The notes below the pieces were generated by a model. It had not been told where the DNA came from. It searched no databases and saw only the letters and a list, made by a program, of their open reading frames with translations. Of a stretch of 64,000 bases of DNA, positions 1 through 9,224 are shown in pieces (within the stretch, counting starts at the first letter, position 1; every line of letters starts with the position of its first letter). Made by a program: the position numbers and the translations under genes. Source of the DNA: Sporosarcina ureae (GTDB lineage: Bacteria; Bacillota; Bacilli; Bacillales_A; Planococcaceae); NCBI RefSeq assembly GCF_002101375.1, contig NZ_CP015207.1:806001-870000 (forward strand), in the 5' to 3' direction.

Positions 1-544
1 TATGTTGTTGCTCATAGTATTCGTCAGTGGTTGCAGTGAACCACTTGAACGTGGGAAACAAGTCCGGGAATTCACCTTTACGGATCAGCATAATCAACCA
101 TTTAGTTCCAAGGAGCTTTCTGGTTCACCCTGGATTGCAGACTTCATCTTCACGAATTGTACCACCGTATGTCCGACATTGACGAGTGAGATGGCAAAAC
201 TACAAGCTGAATTGAAAGCTCGGGATATCGAAATGAACTTCATTTCGTTTTCTGTAGATCCTGAAAGCGATACACCTGCAGTATTGAAAGACTATATCTC
301 AAACTTCACTGATGATGAATCCAACTGGCATTTGCTGACGGGCTACACGCAATTAGAGTTCGAAGCATTTGCGCGTGAAGAGTTCCAGACTTTTGTACTG
401 AAGCATGAATCATCTACTCAAGTTGTCCATGGCACGAATTTTTATTTACTGGATTCAGAAGGCTATATTCTTAAAGAATATAATTTCTCAAATGAATCTT
501 ATAAAGAAGAATTATTGGCCGATTTAAAACGCATGAAAAAATAG
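1..544 (+). CDS. SCO1/SenC-family copper chaperone lipoprotein (5' end outside window)
   Basis: SCO proteins deliver copper to the CuA site of cytochrome c oxidase or act as thiol reductases at the outer face of the membrane. Visible here: a hydrophobic stretch ending in a lipobox (VSGC, Cys at about residue 11 counted from the first in-frame ATG at 2), the copper-binding CxxxC pair (Cys53, Cys57 in TNCTTVC) and the distal conserved His (about residue 143, VVHGTNF). The signal peptide lacks a basic N-region, so the true start probably lies before the window. It ends a few bases before the next membrane-protein gene, probably co-transcribed. Family assignment is firm; the exact partner oxidase is not visible. 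Confidence 0.9.
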   Translation, partial: MLLLIVFVSGCSEPLERGKQVREFTFTDQHNQPFSSKELSGSPWIADFIFTNCTTVCPTLTSEMAKLQAELKARDIEMNFISFSVDPESDTPAVLKDYISNFTDDESNWHLLTGYTQLEFEAFAREEFQTFVLKHESSTQVVHGTNFYLLDSEGYILKEYNFSNESYKEELLADLKRMKK

Positions 545-606
545 CCGGGTTGCGTGACGGATTTCGTCCATTCCGTTATACTAGGATAGGAAAGCAGGTG
601 TACGTG

Positions 607-972
607 TTGGATTCTCGTTATTGGAAAGCCGGTTTTTTTACTGCATTGAGTTCATTTGTTCTACTCATTTTAGGCGTACGGACAGTCCTTGGACATGACT
701 TAGTTGTCAATAACTATTTGACGTTTGCAGTGTTCGGCCTAATGGTCGGCATTGTCAGCTCCCTTTTATTATTCTATGAGCTATCCATTGCATTCAAAAT
801 GTTCATGGTCGTTCTTGTTCTAGCATTTGCCGAAATGTTCCGCAGCTTCCTGATGATGGATAATGAATTCTCGGAGGCAATCGGGATTTTATCTTTGTTC
901 ATTATTTCATCTTTCGGACTAGCCATCTCCATTATTGTACAGTTTATTGTAAAATTAGCTCGCAAAAACTAA
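607..972 (+). CDS. Small four-helix membrane protein, unknown function
   Basis: About 121 residues with four predicted membrane segments (roughly WKAGFF..RTVL, YLTFAV..LLFY, FKMFMV..SFLM, IGILSL..QFIV) and a basic C-terminus. I do not recognise the family with confidence. The frame is open from a TTG at 550, but the TTG at 607 is preceded by AGGTG with 6-nt spacing and gives a protein that begins just before the first helix, so I prefer it. It follows the SCO gene closely and is closed by a strong hairpin terminator, suggesting a two-gene transcript. A role in oxidase assembly would be a guess from position only. Confidence 0.6.
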   Translation: MDSRYWKAGFFTALSSFVLLILGVRTVLGHDLVVNNYLTFAVFGLMVGIVSSLLLFYELSIAFKMFMVVLVLAFAEMFRSFLMMDNEFSEAIGILSLFIISSFGLAISIIVQFIVKLARKN

Positions 973-973
973 A

Positions 974-1012
974 AACCGGTTGGAGAATTATTCTCCGACC
1001 GGTTGTTTTTTT
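974..1012. terminator. Bidirectional terminator between membrane protein gene and rlmN
   Basis: A 15-bp stem (974-988 with 990-1004, one mismatch) around an A/T turn is followed by a T-rich run on the plus strand and T runs on the minus strand. The last codons of rlmN lie inside the hairpin. Confidence 0.85.
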
Positions 1013-2064
1013 GTTTTTTTGATTTGTTTGCTTCGTAGTTGACCGCATGCAGCATCGATATCGGTACCATTCTCAAGACGTACTCCACCGTTTATACCTT
1101 TGCGTCTAAGCGCTTCGTAGAACGACTTAATCGCTTCCGGTTCACTCCGCTGATACTGGCCATGTTCATCTACTGGATTGTACGGAATCAGGTTGACGTA
1201 TGAAAGGTGACGCTTATCCGCAAGCAATCGACCCAACTCTTCCGCTTCTTTTACGTGGTCATTCACGTCACGCAATAAAATATATTCAAATGTGATGCGA
1301 CGATTCGTTTTTTCCAAATAATAGTTGATTGAATCCATCAATTTTTCAATAGGAAAAGCTTTGTTGATCTTCATGATAGATGAACGTAACTCATTATTCG
1401 GCGCATGTAATGAAACCGCCAAGTTCACTTGTAGTTTTTCATCTGCGAAGTCTTTGATTTTCTCCGTCAAACCACTTGTTGAAACCGTAATATGACGCGC
1501 GCCAATTGATAAACCTTTTTGATCGTTTACGACATGAAGGAAATTCATCAGATTCGTATAGTTGTCGAATGGTTCGCCTATTCCCATGACTACAATATGA
1601 CTTACTCGCTCATCTTCGCCCTTACCATCAAGATGCTCTTGCACTTTCATGATTTGACCCACGATTTCTCCTGCATCGAGATCGCGATTTTTGCGCAAAA
1701 GTCCGCTTGCACAGAAACTGCAACCGATATTACATCCGACTTGTGTTGTGACACAAACAGAATGGCCATAAGGGAATTTCATCAAAACCGTTTCAATCAA
1801 GTTGCCGTCATGCATTTTAAACAGGAATTTCACTGTGCCATCTTGTGAAACTTGCTTAACGTTTTGCTCAAGTGTCTGAATCGAGAAGTTTTCATTCAAT
1901 AAATCAATTGTCTCTTGATTAATATTATTCATTTCATCAAATGATAAGACACGTTTTTTATAGAGCCAATCCCAAACTTGTGCTGCACGATACTTTTTTT
2001 GTCCGTTTTCTATAAGAAAGTCTGTCAATTGTTCGATTGTCAAACCATATATCGATTTTTTCAT
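988..2064 (-). CDS. rlmN: Dual-specificity rRNA/tRNA adenine-C2 methyltransferase RlmN
   Basis: Radical-SAM enzyme that methylates C2 of A2503 in 23S rRNA and A37 in some tRNAs. The 358-residue length is typical. The radical-SAM cluster motif CxxxCxxC is at Cys111/115/118 ([12 protein letters not shown]); the SAM-binding GIGEP motif ([12 protein letters not shown]) and the C-terminal Cys (DAACGQLR), which forms the covalent RNA intermediate in this family, are present. An N-terminal RlmN helical domain precedes the barrel. It stands alone between two oppositely organised units. Cfr-type C8 methyltransferases are related, but the length and the motifs favour RlmN. Confidence 0.96.
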   Translation of the reverse strand: MKKSIYGLTIEQLTDFLIENGQKKYRAAQVWDWLYKKRVLSFDEMNNINQETIDLLNENFSIQTLEQNVKQVSQDGTVKFLFKMHDGNLIETVLMKFPYGHSVCVTTQVGCNIGCSFCASGLLRKNRDLDAGEIVGQIMKVQEHLDGKGEDERVSHIVVMGIGEPFDNYTNLMNFLHVVNDQKGLSIGARHITVSTSGLTEKIKDFADEKLQVNLAVSLHAPNNELRSSIMKINKAFPIEKLMDSINYYLEKTNRRITFEYILLRDVNDHVKEAEELGRLLADKRHLSYVNLIPYNPVDEHGQYQRSEPEAIKSFYEALRRKGINGGVRLENGTDIDAACGQLRSKQIKKTKKQPVGE

Positions 2065-2144
2065 GTGATTTCTAGCCTCATTTCAAAAATTACAATCTTT
2101 TTATTATACTACAAGATTGTAGTAAAAGGAACAACTGATTAGAT

Positions 2145-2327
2145 TTATAATTGTTTTTGCTGGACATCTTTGTCCGTTCTGAGCTTCATGAAAAACGCCA
2201 ATAGATTCAATGCTGCGAGTACGGCAAAAAAGATCCCCATACCGGTATGCCCTGTAGCGATTCGGTCATATGCAAAATATGCCATCACTACACCTATGAT
2301 AAGATCGATAATTTTTGAATTAAACAA
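2145..2327 (-). CDS. Small two-helix membrane protein, possibly YdiK/DUF4305-like
   Basis: A 60-residue protein with two hydrophobic segments (IIDLIIGVVMAYFAYDRI and GIFFAVLAALNLLAFFM) and a charged C-terminal tail. It starts at TTG with an upstream AGGGGG about 7 nt away. The size and two-helix layout recall the DUF4305 group of Bacillales, but that is a weak resemblance from memory. It lies alone between rlmN and the GTPase gene. Confidence 0.5.
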   Translation of the reverse strand: MFNSKIIDLIIGVVMAYFAYDRIATGHTGMGIFFAVLAALNLLAFFMKLRTDKDVQQKQL

Positions 2328-2365
2328 GTTACTACCCCCTTACTTTCCTATACATAGTATATCAG

Positions 2366-2407
2366 AAAAAAGCACCTGCAACCGAATTTCCATCCGGGGC
2401 AAGTGCT
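2366..2407 (-). terminator. Terminator after the cDPG-synthetase-like gene
   Basis: Hairpin with AGCAC/GTGCT ends and a CCGG-containing inner stem at 2371-2407, followed on the minus strand by a run of T (A run at 2366-2370 on plus). Confidence 0.75.
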
Positions 2408-2424
2408 CGATAAGTTATCTATTC

Positions 2425-3777
2425 TTACACATTTGTTGTAGTCAGTTTATGCTTTTTGATGAAATCTGCTAGCACTGTTTCAAGATTTGGCGTGCCGATT
2501 TCATCCAAATCATAATAGACACGCGTGCATGGCTTATTGATATTAATCACACGCGAAAGATCCATAGGTGTACCAATAATGACTGCATCTACATCAGCTG
2601 CATTGATCGTTGCTTCCAAATCTTTTAACTGCTCTTCGCCGTAGCCCATTGCCGGTAAGATATTTTCGATGTGCTGATACTTATCGAATGTAGTGATCAA
2701 GCTACCTACTGCAAATGGACGCGGGTCAACAATTTCAGCTGCGCCAAGACGTTGTGCTGCAATCACACCAGCACCCAGTTTCATTTCACCGTGAGTCAAT
2801 GTCGGACCATCTTCAACAATTAGCACGCGTTTGCCTTTGATGATTTCAGGATTATCTACAGAGATTTTTGATTCTGCTTTAATAATTGTACTGTTCGGTG
2901 CCGCAAATTTAATATTATTTTCGACCGTTTGAATTGCTTCTTCTGACGCACTATCAATTTTGTTAATAATGGATACATCTGTTGTACGCAAGCACACTTC
3001 ACCTGGATAATATTTCAACTCATGTCCTGGGCGGTGTGGATCAAGAACTGTGATCGCCAAGTCCGGCTCATAGAATGAAAAGTCGTTGTTTCCACCATCC
3101 CAGAGGATTACGTCACAGCCGTCTGGATCATTTTCAGCAGCGTCTAGAATATCCTGGTAATCTACACCTGCATAGATGATATTTCCACGATCAACGTGTG
3201 GCTCGTATTCTTCCATTTCTTCAATTGTACATTTATGTTTTTTGAAATCTTCTACAGTTGCGTAACGCTGTACACGTTGTTCAGCTAAGTCGCCATAAGG
3301 CATTGGATGACGAATAGCTACTACTTTCAAATCATGCTCGAGCAATGTTTCGATAATTTTACGTGATGTCTGACTCTTCCCTGTTCCCGTTCTAACTGCA
3401 CAAACAGAAATAACTGGTTTATTACTTTTGATCATCGTAGCTTTTGATCCAAGTAAAGTAAAGTTAGCACCTGCTGAGTTTACAATCGCACCAATTCCCA
3501 TGACTTTTTCGTAACTAAGGTCACTATAAGAGAATACACATTCATCTACTTCTAGTTCTTTGATCAACTCAGGTAACTGATCTTGAGAATAGATAGGGAT
3601 TCCTTCGGGATACAATTCACCCGCTAATTCAGTCGGATATTTACGTCCATCGATATCTGGGATTTGCGTTGCTGTAAATGCCACGACATTGTATTCCTCT
3701 TTACCACGGTAGTATGTATTGAAATTGTGGAAGTCTCTTCCTGCTGCACCAATAATAATTATATTTTTAGTTTTCAT
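2425..3777 (-). CDS. Cyclic 2,3-diphosphoglycerate synthetase-like GTPase (COG2403 type)
   Basis: A 450-residue predicted P-loop NTPase. It has an N-terminal Rossmann-like segment (IIIIGAAGRDFHNFN), a P-loop variant GTGKS at about residues 131-135, a conserved Asp-rich LWDGGNNDFSF motif and a C-terminal KGKRVLIVEDGPTLTHGEM stretch. This matches the archaeal cyclic-2,3-DPG synthetase family and its little-studied bacterial relatives. The open frame extends 15 codons upstream, but ATG 3777 has GGAGAG about 8 nt before it. The archaeal enzyme forms cyclic 2,3-diphosphoglycerate from 2,3-DPG with ATP; whether this bacterial protein does so is unknown. It stands alone with its own terminator, downstream of the his operon terminator. 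Confidence 0.8.
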   Translation of the reverse strand: MKTKNIIIIGAAGRDFHNFNTYYRGKEEYNVVAFTATQIPDIDGRKYPTELAGELYPEGIPIYSQDQLPELIKELEVDECVFSYSDLSYEKVMGIGAIVNSAGANFTLLGSKATMIKSNKPVISVCAVRTGTGKSQTSRKIIETLLEHDLKVVAIRHPMPYGDLAEQRVQRYATVEDFKKHKCTIEEMEEYEPHVDRGNIIYAGVDYQDILDAAENDPDGCDVILWDGGNNDFSFYEPDLAITVLDPHRPGHELKYYPGEVCLRTTDVSIINKIDSASEEAIQTVENNIKFAAPNSTIIKAESKISVDNPEIIKGKRVLIVEDGPTLTHGEMKLGAGVIAAQRLGAAEIVDPRPFAVGSLITTFDKYQHIENILPAMGYGEEQLKDLEATINAADVDAVIIGTPMDLSRVININKPCTRVYYDLDEIGTPNLETVLADFIKKHKLTTTNV

Positions 3778-3953
3778 AAATTTATCTCTCCAATCAAGCT
3801 TCTTTTTATTATTATAAGTCAACGTGTATAAAAATACAATAGAAAAACTTAAAAATACATGAATTTGTATACATATACATCTTTCATGCGCCTTATATTG
3901 TCTAAAAAGCTACTATAGCAACGATCTATACTTCTTTCTATACATTTATGAAA

Positions 3954-3980
3954 CAAAAAAGCCATTCAGTATCGAATGGC
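3954..3980 (-). terminator. Terminator of the histidine operon
   Basis: Hairpin GCCATTC..GAATGGC (3961-3980) followed on the minus strand by seven T residues. It lies 16 nt past the hisC stop. Confidence 0.9.
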
Positions 3981-3995
3981 TTTTGAGTAATTTAT

Positions 3996-5057
3996 TCATT
4001 TAGTAAGTTGCTTCAGCACTTCAAATAGTATGTTCATCTGTTCTTCAGTACCGATCGATATACGTAAATAATCACGAATATCCGCTTGATCAAAGTGACG
4101 GACTAAAATTCCGCGGTCTTTTAATTGTTGATATAAGACTTTTGCATCCTTGTGTAAAGGCTTTACAAAGACGAAGTTTGCATCGGAAGGCAGAACTTCA
4201 AATCCTAATTCTATTAATGTATGGACTGTAGATTCACGTGTGCGAATGATTTTATTCGTACTTTCCGAAAAGTATGCATGATCGACAAATGCGGCAGTAG
4301 CTCCCGCCATAGCTAAACGATCAATCGTGTATGAGTTGAAGGAGTCTTTAATGCGCGTCAATCCTGCAATCAATTCTGGTTGACCAAGGGCGAATCCGAC
4401 ACGTAATCCAGCGAGCGCACGAGATTTAGACGTGGTTTGAATCACAAGTAAATTTGGATAGCGATCGATCAGTTTCATCGCAGATGGACCTGCAAAATCG
4501 ATATACGCTTCATCGATAATAACTACTTGATCTTGGTTATTTCGCAAAATATCTTCAATGACATCCAACTCAGCATAAATACTTGTTGGCGCATTCGGAT
4601 TTGGTAGAATGACACCGCCTGGTGAGTTATAGAACTGCTTTTTGGGTAATGTGAAATCAGCATTTAATGGGACTTTTTCGAATGCAATATTAAATAGCTT
4701 GGAATAGACCGGATAAAAGCTATAGCTGATTTCAGGAAATTTAATGGTCTTTCCCGGCTCGAAAAATGCCATGAATGAAAATGCTAGCACTTCGTCAGAG
4801 CCATTACCGACAAAGACATGGTCTTTTGTCAGTCCATATGTCTCCGCTATTGCGTGACGCAACGGATCTACAGTTGGTGAAGGATAGCGTTGCAATGTGT
4901 TGCCATTCAATTCCTCTGAAATGGCTTCTAACACTTTAGGACTTGGTGGATATGGATTTTCATTCGTATTTAACTTAATGATATCTGGCTGATTCAACTG
5001 CTCACCTGGTACATATGGTTCTGTACGGCGTGCAACTGTGCTCAGAAATCTACTCAT
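3996..5057 (-). CDS. hisC: Histidinol-phosphate aminotransferase
   Basis: PLP-dependent class I/II aminotransferase that converts imidazole acetol phosphate to histidinol phosphate. About 353 residues. The PLP-lysine motif ([16 protein letters not shown]), the N-terminal [11 protein letters not shown] signature and the C-terminal DYLRISIG arginine motif are all visible. The frame is open for 11 more codons, but ATG 5057 has GGAAGTG upstream and makes an 8-nt overlap with the hisIE stop, typical of translational coupling. It is the last gene of the his operon. HisC in Bacilli can also serve aromatic amino acid synthesis, so no separate tyrosine/phenylalanine role can be excluded. Confidence 0.95.
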   Translation of the reverse strand: MSRFLSTVARRTEPYVPGEQLNQPDIIKLNTNENPYPPSPKVLEAISEELNGNTLQRYPSPTVDPLRHAIAETYGLTKDHVFVGNGSDEVLAFSFMAFFEPGKTIKFPEISYSFYPVYSKLFNIAFEKVPLNADFTLPKKQFYNSPGGVILPNPNAPTSIYAELDVIEDILRNNQDQVVIIDEAYIDFAGPSAMKLIDRYPNLLVIQTTSKSRALAGLRVGFALGQPELIAGLTRIKDSFNSYTIDRLAMAGATAAFVDHAYFSESTNKIIRTRESTVHTLIELGFEVLPSDANFVFVKPLHKDAKVLYQQLKDRGILVRHFDQADIRDYLRISIGTEEQMNILFEVLKQLTK

Positions 5058-5691
5058 TGCGTGGCACTTCCTTTTTTGGTCGTCTTTCACGTAACACTTG
5101 CTGAATATCCGTTAGATCAACATCAAGAATATTCATCAATACAAGCGTATGGTAGACCAGATCTGCAATTTCATTGGACACTTCTTCTTTATCTGCATTT
5201 TTTGCGCCGATTACGACTTCCGTAGATTCCTCCCCGACTTTTTTCAACACTTTGTCGATACCTTCTTTGAATAAATACGTCGTGTACGAGCCATCTATCG
5301 GATTGGCTTTGCGATCTGCGATTTCATCGATTACTTCATAGACAACTTCACGTAATGATTCTTCTTTTTCGGTTACCGTTGTAAAGAAGCATGTTTTTTC
5401 GCCAGTGTGACATGCAGGACCTTGTGGAGTAACTTGGACTAACAATGTGTCTTGATCGCAGTCTACTGAAATACGTTGCACTTGCTGTGTATTTCCGGAG
5501 GTTGCGCCTTTATTCCAAAGTTCTTGTCTTGAACGGCTATAAAACCACGTTTCATTTGTTTCCAACGTCTTTTCAATTGATTCTTTATTCATATAGGCAA
5601 GCATGAGGACTTCCCCTGTGCGATCGTCTTGTACAACCGCTGGAATTAGACCTTTGTCATCAAATTTTAATGCATGGATATCTAGTGTCAT
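5050..5691 (-). CDS. hisIE: Bifunctional phosphoribosyl-AMP cyclohydrolase / phosphoribosyl-ATP pyrophosphatase
   Basis: Steps two and three of histidine synthesis. The N-terminal HisI domain (to about residue 105) carries the zinc/magnesium motifs SVDCDQD and [11 protein letters not shown]. The C-terminal HisE domain carries the helical [15 protein letters not shown] motif of the MazG-like pyrophosphatases. Start choice: ATG 5691 has AGGA about 10 nt upstream; ATG 5700 is also in frame and overlaps the hisF stop, but the purine-rich motif abuts it. The gene is tightly packed between hisF and hisC. Confidence 0.95.
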   Translation of the reverse strand: MTLDIHALKFDDKGLIPAVVQDDRTGEVLMLAYMNKESIEKTLETNETWFYSRSRQELWNKGATSGNTQQVQRISVDCDQDTLLVQVTPQGPACHTGEKTCFFTTVTEKEESLREVVYEVIDEIADRKANPIDGSYTTYLFKEGIDKVLKKVGEESTEVVIGAKNADKEEVSNEIADLVYHTLVLMNILDVDLTDIQQVLRERRPKKEVPRNE

Positions 5692-5692
5692 T

Positions 5693-6457
5693 TTAGTCAT
5701 TCCTAACTGCAATATTTTCTTCTGCTAAATATTTTTTTAAGTCTCGAATATTGATTTCATTGAAGTGGAATACGGATGCGGCTAGAGCTGCATCTGCTTT
5801 TCCTTCTGTTAGTACATCTTTAAAGTGCTCAGGTTTTCCTGCACCACCACTTGCGATGATTGGAATATTGACAGCTTCAGCCATGGCGCGGTTGAGTGCA
5901 AGATTATACCCATCTTTCACTCCATCTTCGTCCACACTATTGACGACCAGCTCACCAGCGCCAAGTGCTGCCATTTTCTTCGCCCATTCGATCGCATCAA
6001 TCCCTGTTTCTTCCATACCGCCTTTTGCATAAACCGACCACTTGTTTTCGCCTTCTTGACGAACATCCATCGATAACATTACACGCTCTGATCCGTATTT
6101 ATCCGCTACTTCTTTGATTAGTTCCGGATTCGTCAAAGCTGCACTATTAATAGATATTTTATTACCACCCAGTTCAAATACTTTGTCCACATCTTCGAGC
6201 GTACGAATTCCTCCGCCTACGATGAATGGAATCGGCACTTCTTTTGCAATTTCCTCAATTAAATCGAGGAACATACCACGGTTTTTCGTCGATGCAGAAA
6301 TATCATAGAATACGAGTTCATCTGCGCCATCAGCAACATACTTTTTTGCTAATGTAAGGGGATCTGCTACTTCCTGAACGTCTAGAAATTTCTTTCCTTT
6401 TACAACTTTACGATTATCTACGTCTAAACATGGAATGATCTTTTTAGTTGTTGACAT
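5693..6457 (-). CDS. hisF: Imidazole glycerol phosphate synthase, cyclase subunit HisF
   Basis: (beta/alpha)8 barrel that uses ammonia from HisH to form imidazole glycerol phosphate and AICAR from PRFAR. 254 residues, full length. The catalytic Asp near residue 12 ([15 protein letters not shown]) and the second catalytic Asp region ([14 protein letters not shown]) are present, as are both phosphate-binding glycine loops ([17 protein letters not shown]). It overlaps hisA by 14 nt. The partner glutaminase HisH, normally encoded just upstream of hisA in Bacillales, is not found anywhere in this window, and HisF is not fused to a glutaminase domain. HisF alone can use free ammonium in vitro. Confidence 0.96.
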   Translation of the reverse strand: MSTTKKIIPCLDVDNRKVVKGKKFLDVQEVADPLTLAKKYVADGADELVFYDISASTKNRGMFLDLIEEIAKEVPIPFIVGGGIRTLEDVDKVFELGGNKISINSAALTNPELIKEVADKYGSERVMLSMDVRQEGENKWSVYAKGGMEETGIDAIEWAKKMAALGAGELVVNSVDEDGVKDGYNLALNRAMAEAVNIPIIASGGAGKPEHFKDVLTEGKADAALAASVFHFNEINIRDLKKYLAEENIAVRND

Positions 6458-7169
6458 GACTGTCGTCCCCCAATAGTTTTTTTAAGGATAGATTGCCTTC
6501 GTATAATGCTTTCCCAATAATAGCACCGTACATATCTTCAGCAGAGAGTTTCTGAATATCCTCTTCTGTCGATACACCACCTGAAGCAATGATATCTATT
6601 GAAGATGCGTCATCCATTATTTTCAGTTCTTCAAAGTTTGGTCCCTGGAGCATGCCGTCTTTCATGATGTCTGTATAGACAACTGTTCTAACACCAATTT
6701 CCGCTAAGTCCTGCAATAAATCAACTGCCTTGACGTCACTTGTTTCTGTCCAACCGTCAGTTGCAACTAAGCCATTACGCGCGTCGATTGAGACCGCAAT
6801 TTTGTCACCGTATTTTTCAACGGCCTTTTTCAAGAATTCAGGATCTTGAATAGCTGCAGTACCGATAATGACACGTGCGACACCATTTTCGATATGCGAG
6901 TCAACGATATCCATGTTGCGGATTCCGCCACCTACTTGAACGGGTATGCTAACTGCCTTAGCAATAGCTTCGATAGCTTTTTTGTTAGCAGAGTTCCCTG
7001 TTTTTGCGCCATCTAAGTCTACGACATGGATGTACTCGGCTCCTTGGTTTTGCCATTCTTGTGCCATGTTTGTTGGTGAGTCGTTATAGATTATTTCTTG
7101 TGCGTAGTCACCTTGGATAAGGCGAACACATTTGCCGTCTCTAATGTCGATTGCTGGGAATAAAATCAT
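6444..7169 (-). CDS. hisA: Phosphoribosylformimino-AICAR ribotide isomerase
   Basis: Amadori isomerase of histidine synthesis, a (beta/alpha)8 barrel. 241 residues from ATG 7169, which has AGGAGG at 7178-7183. An in-frame TTG immediately before is unlikely to be used. The catalytic Asp8 (FPAIDIRDG) and the Asp in VVYTDIMKDGML are visible, with phosphate loops VQVGGGIRN and IIASGGV. The 190-nt gap between hisB and hisA contains no gene but a GC-rich hairpin element, although every other junction in this operon overlaps or is nearly overlapping. Confidence 0.96.
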   Translation of the reverse strand: MILFPAIDIRDGKCVRLIQGDYAQEIIYNDSPTNMAQEWQNQGAEYIHVVDLDGAKTGNSANKKAIEAIAKAVSIPVQVGGGIRNMDIVDSHIENGVARVIIGTAAIQDPEFLKKAVEKYGDKIAVSIDARNGLVATDGWTETSDVKAVDLLQDLAEIGVRTVVYTDIMKDGMLQGPNFEELKIMDDASSIDIIASGGVSTEEDIQKLSAEDMYGAIIGKALYEGNLSLKKLLGDDSHVNN

Positions 7170-7215
7170 CAACTAGTCCTCCTAATAAATGAAGTTTGGG
7201 TAGTGCATTGGCGCC

Positions 7216-7305
7216 GTTGATCTGCACTACGGGCGGACGCTTTCCTGCGGGGTCTCAAGACTCATGCTTATCCCGCGGGAGTCGCCACCCTCCGTTCCGA
7301 TCAAC
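7216..7305. repeat. GC-rich hairpin element in the hisB-hisA gap
   Basis: A roughly 90-bp GC-rich block in AT-rich surroundings. It is bounded by a perfect 7-bp inverted repeat (GTTGATC 7216-7222, GATCAAC 7299-7305) and has an inner stem CCTGCGGG / CCCGCGGG and the motif GGACGCTTTCC. A second inverted pair GTAGTGCA/TGCACTAC straddles its left end (about 7200-7230). From memory this resembles a dispersed intergenic element common in Sporosarcina and Lysinibacillus genomes; only one full copy is in this window. It lies exactly where hisH would be expected. It does not encode a protein. Confidence 0.65.
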
Positions 7306-7359
7306 TAGTATATTCTTATACATAGTATAATTTTCAAGATTCAAAACCGTAAAACTTTA

Positions 7360-7944
7360 TTACAAAGAACCTTTAGTAGAAGGTATGCCTTTTACGTCTG
7401 GGTTGATGGTGCTGGCAACACGTAGAGCGCGGCCGAAGCTTTTGAATACGGATTCTATAATGTGATGTGTATTTTTCCCGTAGTTCAAGTTGATATGTAA
7501 TGTGATTTTGGCGTTGTTTGTGAACGCTAGGAAGAATTCTTCGACTAGTTCTGTGTCGAACTCTCCTACTTTTTCTTTCATTCCGTCCACATTAAAGACC
7601 AGGAATGAGCGACCACTGATGTCAATGGATGCTGTGGATAGCGCTTCGTCCATTGGTGTGGAAACTAAAGCGAAACGTTCAATACCTTCTTTTGTGCCAA
7701 TGCATTGGTGAAATAATTGTCCAAGTACGATACCGATATCTTCTACAGAATGGTGTTGATCTACTTCAATGTCGCCATCGCATGTTACAGATAGATCAAA
7801 GCGTCCGTGTTTTGCGAATGCCGTCAGCATATGATCGAAAAATCCAACACCCGTGTTGATATTCGTCTTTCCTGTACCGTCTAACGAAAAGTCCATTTCA
7901 ATAGATGTTTCGCCTGTCTTACGTGTTAATTGTTGTTTACGCAT
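7360..7944 (-). CDS. hisB: Imidazoleglycerol-phosphate dehydratase
   Basis: Monofunctional IGPD of 194 residues that dehydrates imidazole glycerol phosphate. The two manganese-binding motifs DQHHSVEDIG and THHIIESVFK are visible, along with the FFDHML and GRAL signatures. Its start codon shares one base with the hisD stop (TAATG), a coupled junction. There is no phosphatase domain; the phosphatase step is assigned to the divergent PHP gene. Confidence 0.97.
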   Translation of the reverse strand: MRKQQLTRKTGETSIEMDFSLDGTGKTNINTGVGFFDHMLTAFAKHGRFDLSVTCDGDIEVDQHHSVEDIGIVLGQLFHQCIGTKEGIERFALVSTPMDEALSTASIDISGRSFLVFNVDGMKEKVGEFDTELVEEFFLAFTNNAKITLHINLNYGKNTHHIIESVFKSFGRALRVASTINPDVKGIPSTKGSL

Positions 7945-9224
7945 TAGTATCCTGCCTTTCGTACTTTAATAGACTTGGCATGTCCTGTTAATTGTTCAGC
8001 ATCTGCTAATGTAATGATGTCATCTGCCACTTCTGCCAAAGCGTTCTCGGAATAGTAGATAATACTCGACTTTTTCATGAAATCATATACACCTAACGGA
8101 GAAGAAAATGCTGCTGTTCCACTCGTCGGTAATGTGTGATTCGGTCCAGCCATATAATCACCCAATGCTTCAGGCGAGTGCTGACCTAAGAAAATCGCTC
8201 CTGCGTTTCGTATAGCAGCCAAATGCTCCATAGAATTATCAATCATTAGCTCCAAATGTTCGGGTGCTAAACGGTTCACGATATCAAATGCTTCTTGCAG
8301 AGAATCGACTACAATGATCCGTCCAAAGTTTTCTATAGATTGTGTTGCAATTTCTTTACGATCGAGTTCCGCTAGCTGACGTTCAACTTCTTTAGAAAGC
8401 TTGGTCGCAAATACCTCGCTCGTCGTGATACAAACTGCCGCGGCACGCTCATCGTGCTCTGCTTGGGACAGCAAATCTGCCGCTGCATAAACTGGATTAG
8501 TATTGGCATCTGCTACGACACAAATTTCACTTGGTCCAGCAATCATATCGATGGCCACATCACCGAACACCCACTTTTTCGCTCTTGCAACGTAGGCATT
8601 CCCAGGGCCAGTGATTTTGACGACTTTTTCAATTGTCTTTGTTCCGTATGCTAGAGCAGCTATCGCTTGTGCTCCACCTATTTTATAGATTCGGTCGACT
8701 CCCGCTTCTTTCGCTGCCACTAGAACGTGAGGATTAATCTTGCCGTCACGTTGTGGTGGTGTCACCATAGAAATTCGTCCAACACCTGCAATTTTCGCTG
8801 GCAATGCATTCATTAAGACCGTCGACGGATAGGCAGCTTTTCCACCCGGGACGTAAATTCCAACACTATCAATGGGTGTTACTTTCTGACCAAGCATGAT
8901 GCCGTCATTTGGATTCAAGAACCATGATTGTTCTTTTTGCGCTTCATGATAAGTCGTGATACGCTCTTTTGCTGAGCGCAATGCACGGAAGAAATCATTC
9001 GTAACTGCTCGTTGTGCTTCATTGATTTCCTCTTCTGTGACAATCAAGCTGTCCAGCTTTACTCCGTCAAAACGTTCAGTGAAATCCAGAACTGCTTTGT
9101 CGCCTTCAGAACGAACTTGATCGATAATGGACAGAACGTTGCGATCAAATTCTAAATCCGTTTGATTAGAATCTTCGCGTCTTAGTAGTTCTTCTGTAAA
9201 TTCAGATCCACGAATGATCTTCAT
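7944..9224 (-). CDS. hisD: Histidinol dehydrogenase
   Basis: Zinc- and NAD-dependent enzyme for the last two oxidations to histidine. 426 residues, full length. Conserved motifs: YVPGGKAAYPSTVLMNALPA, the zinc-ligand segment SQAEHDERA, GPNHTLPTSGTA and LAPEHLEL. The start overlaps the hisG stop by 4 nt (ATGA). Second in the dense overlap chain hisZ-G-D-B. Confidence 0.97.
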   Translation of the reverse strand: MKIIRGSEFTEELLRREDSNQTDLEFDRNVLSIIDQVRSEGDKAVLDFTERFDGVKLDSLIVTEEEINEAQRAVTNDFFRALRSAKERITTYHEAQKEQSWFLNPNDGIMLGQKVTPIDSVGIYVPGGKAAYPSTVLMNALPAKIAGVGRISMVTPPQRDGKINPHVLVAAKEAGVDRIYKIGGAQAIAALAYGTKTIEKVVKITGPGNAYVARAKKWVFGDVAIDMIAGPSEICVVADANTNPVYAAADLLSQAEHDERAAAVCITTSEVFATKLSKEVERQLAELDRKEIATQSIENFGRIIVVDSLQEAFDIVNRLAPEHLELMIDNSMEHLAAIRNAGAIFLGQHSPEALGDYMAGPNHTLPTSGTAAFSSPLGVYDFMKKSSIIYYSENALAEVADDIITLADAEQLTGHAKSIKVRKAGY

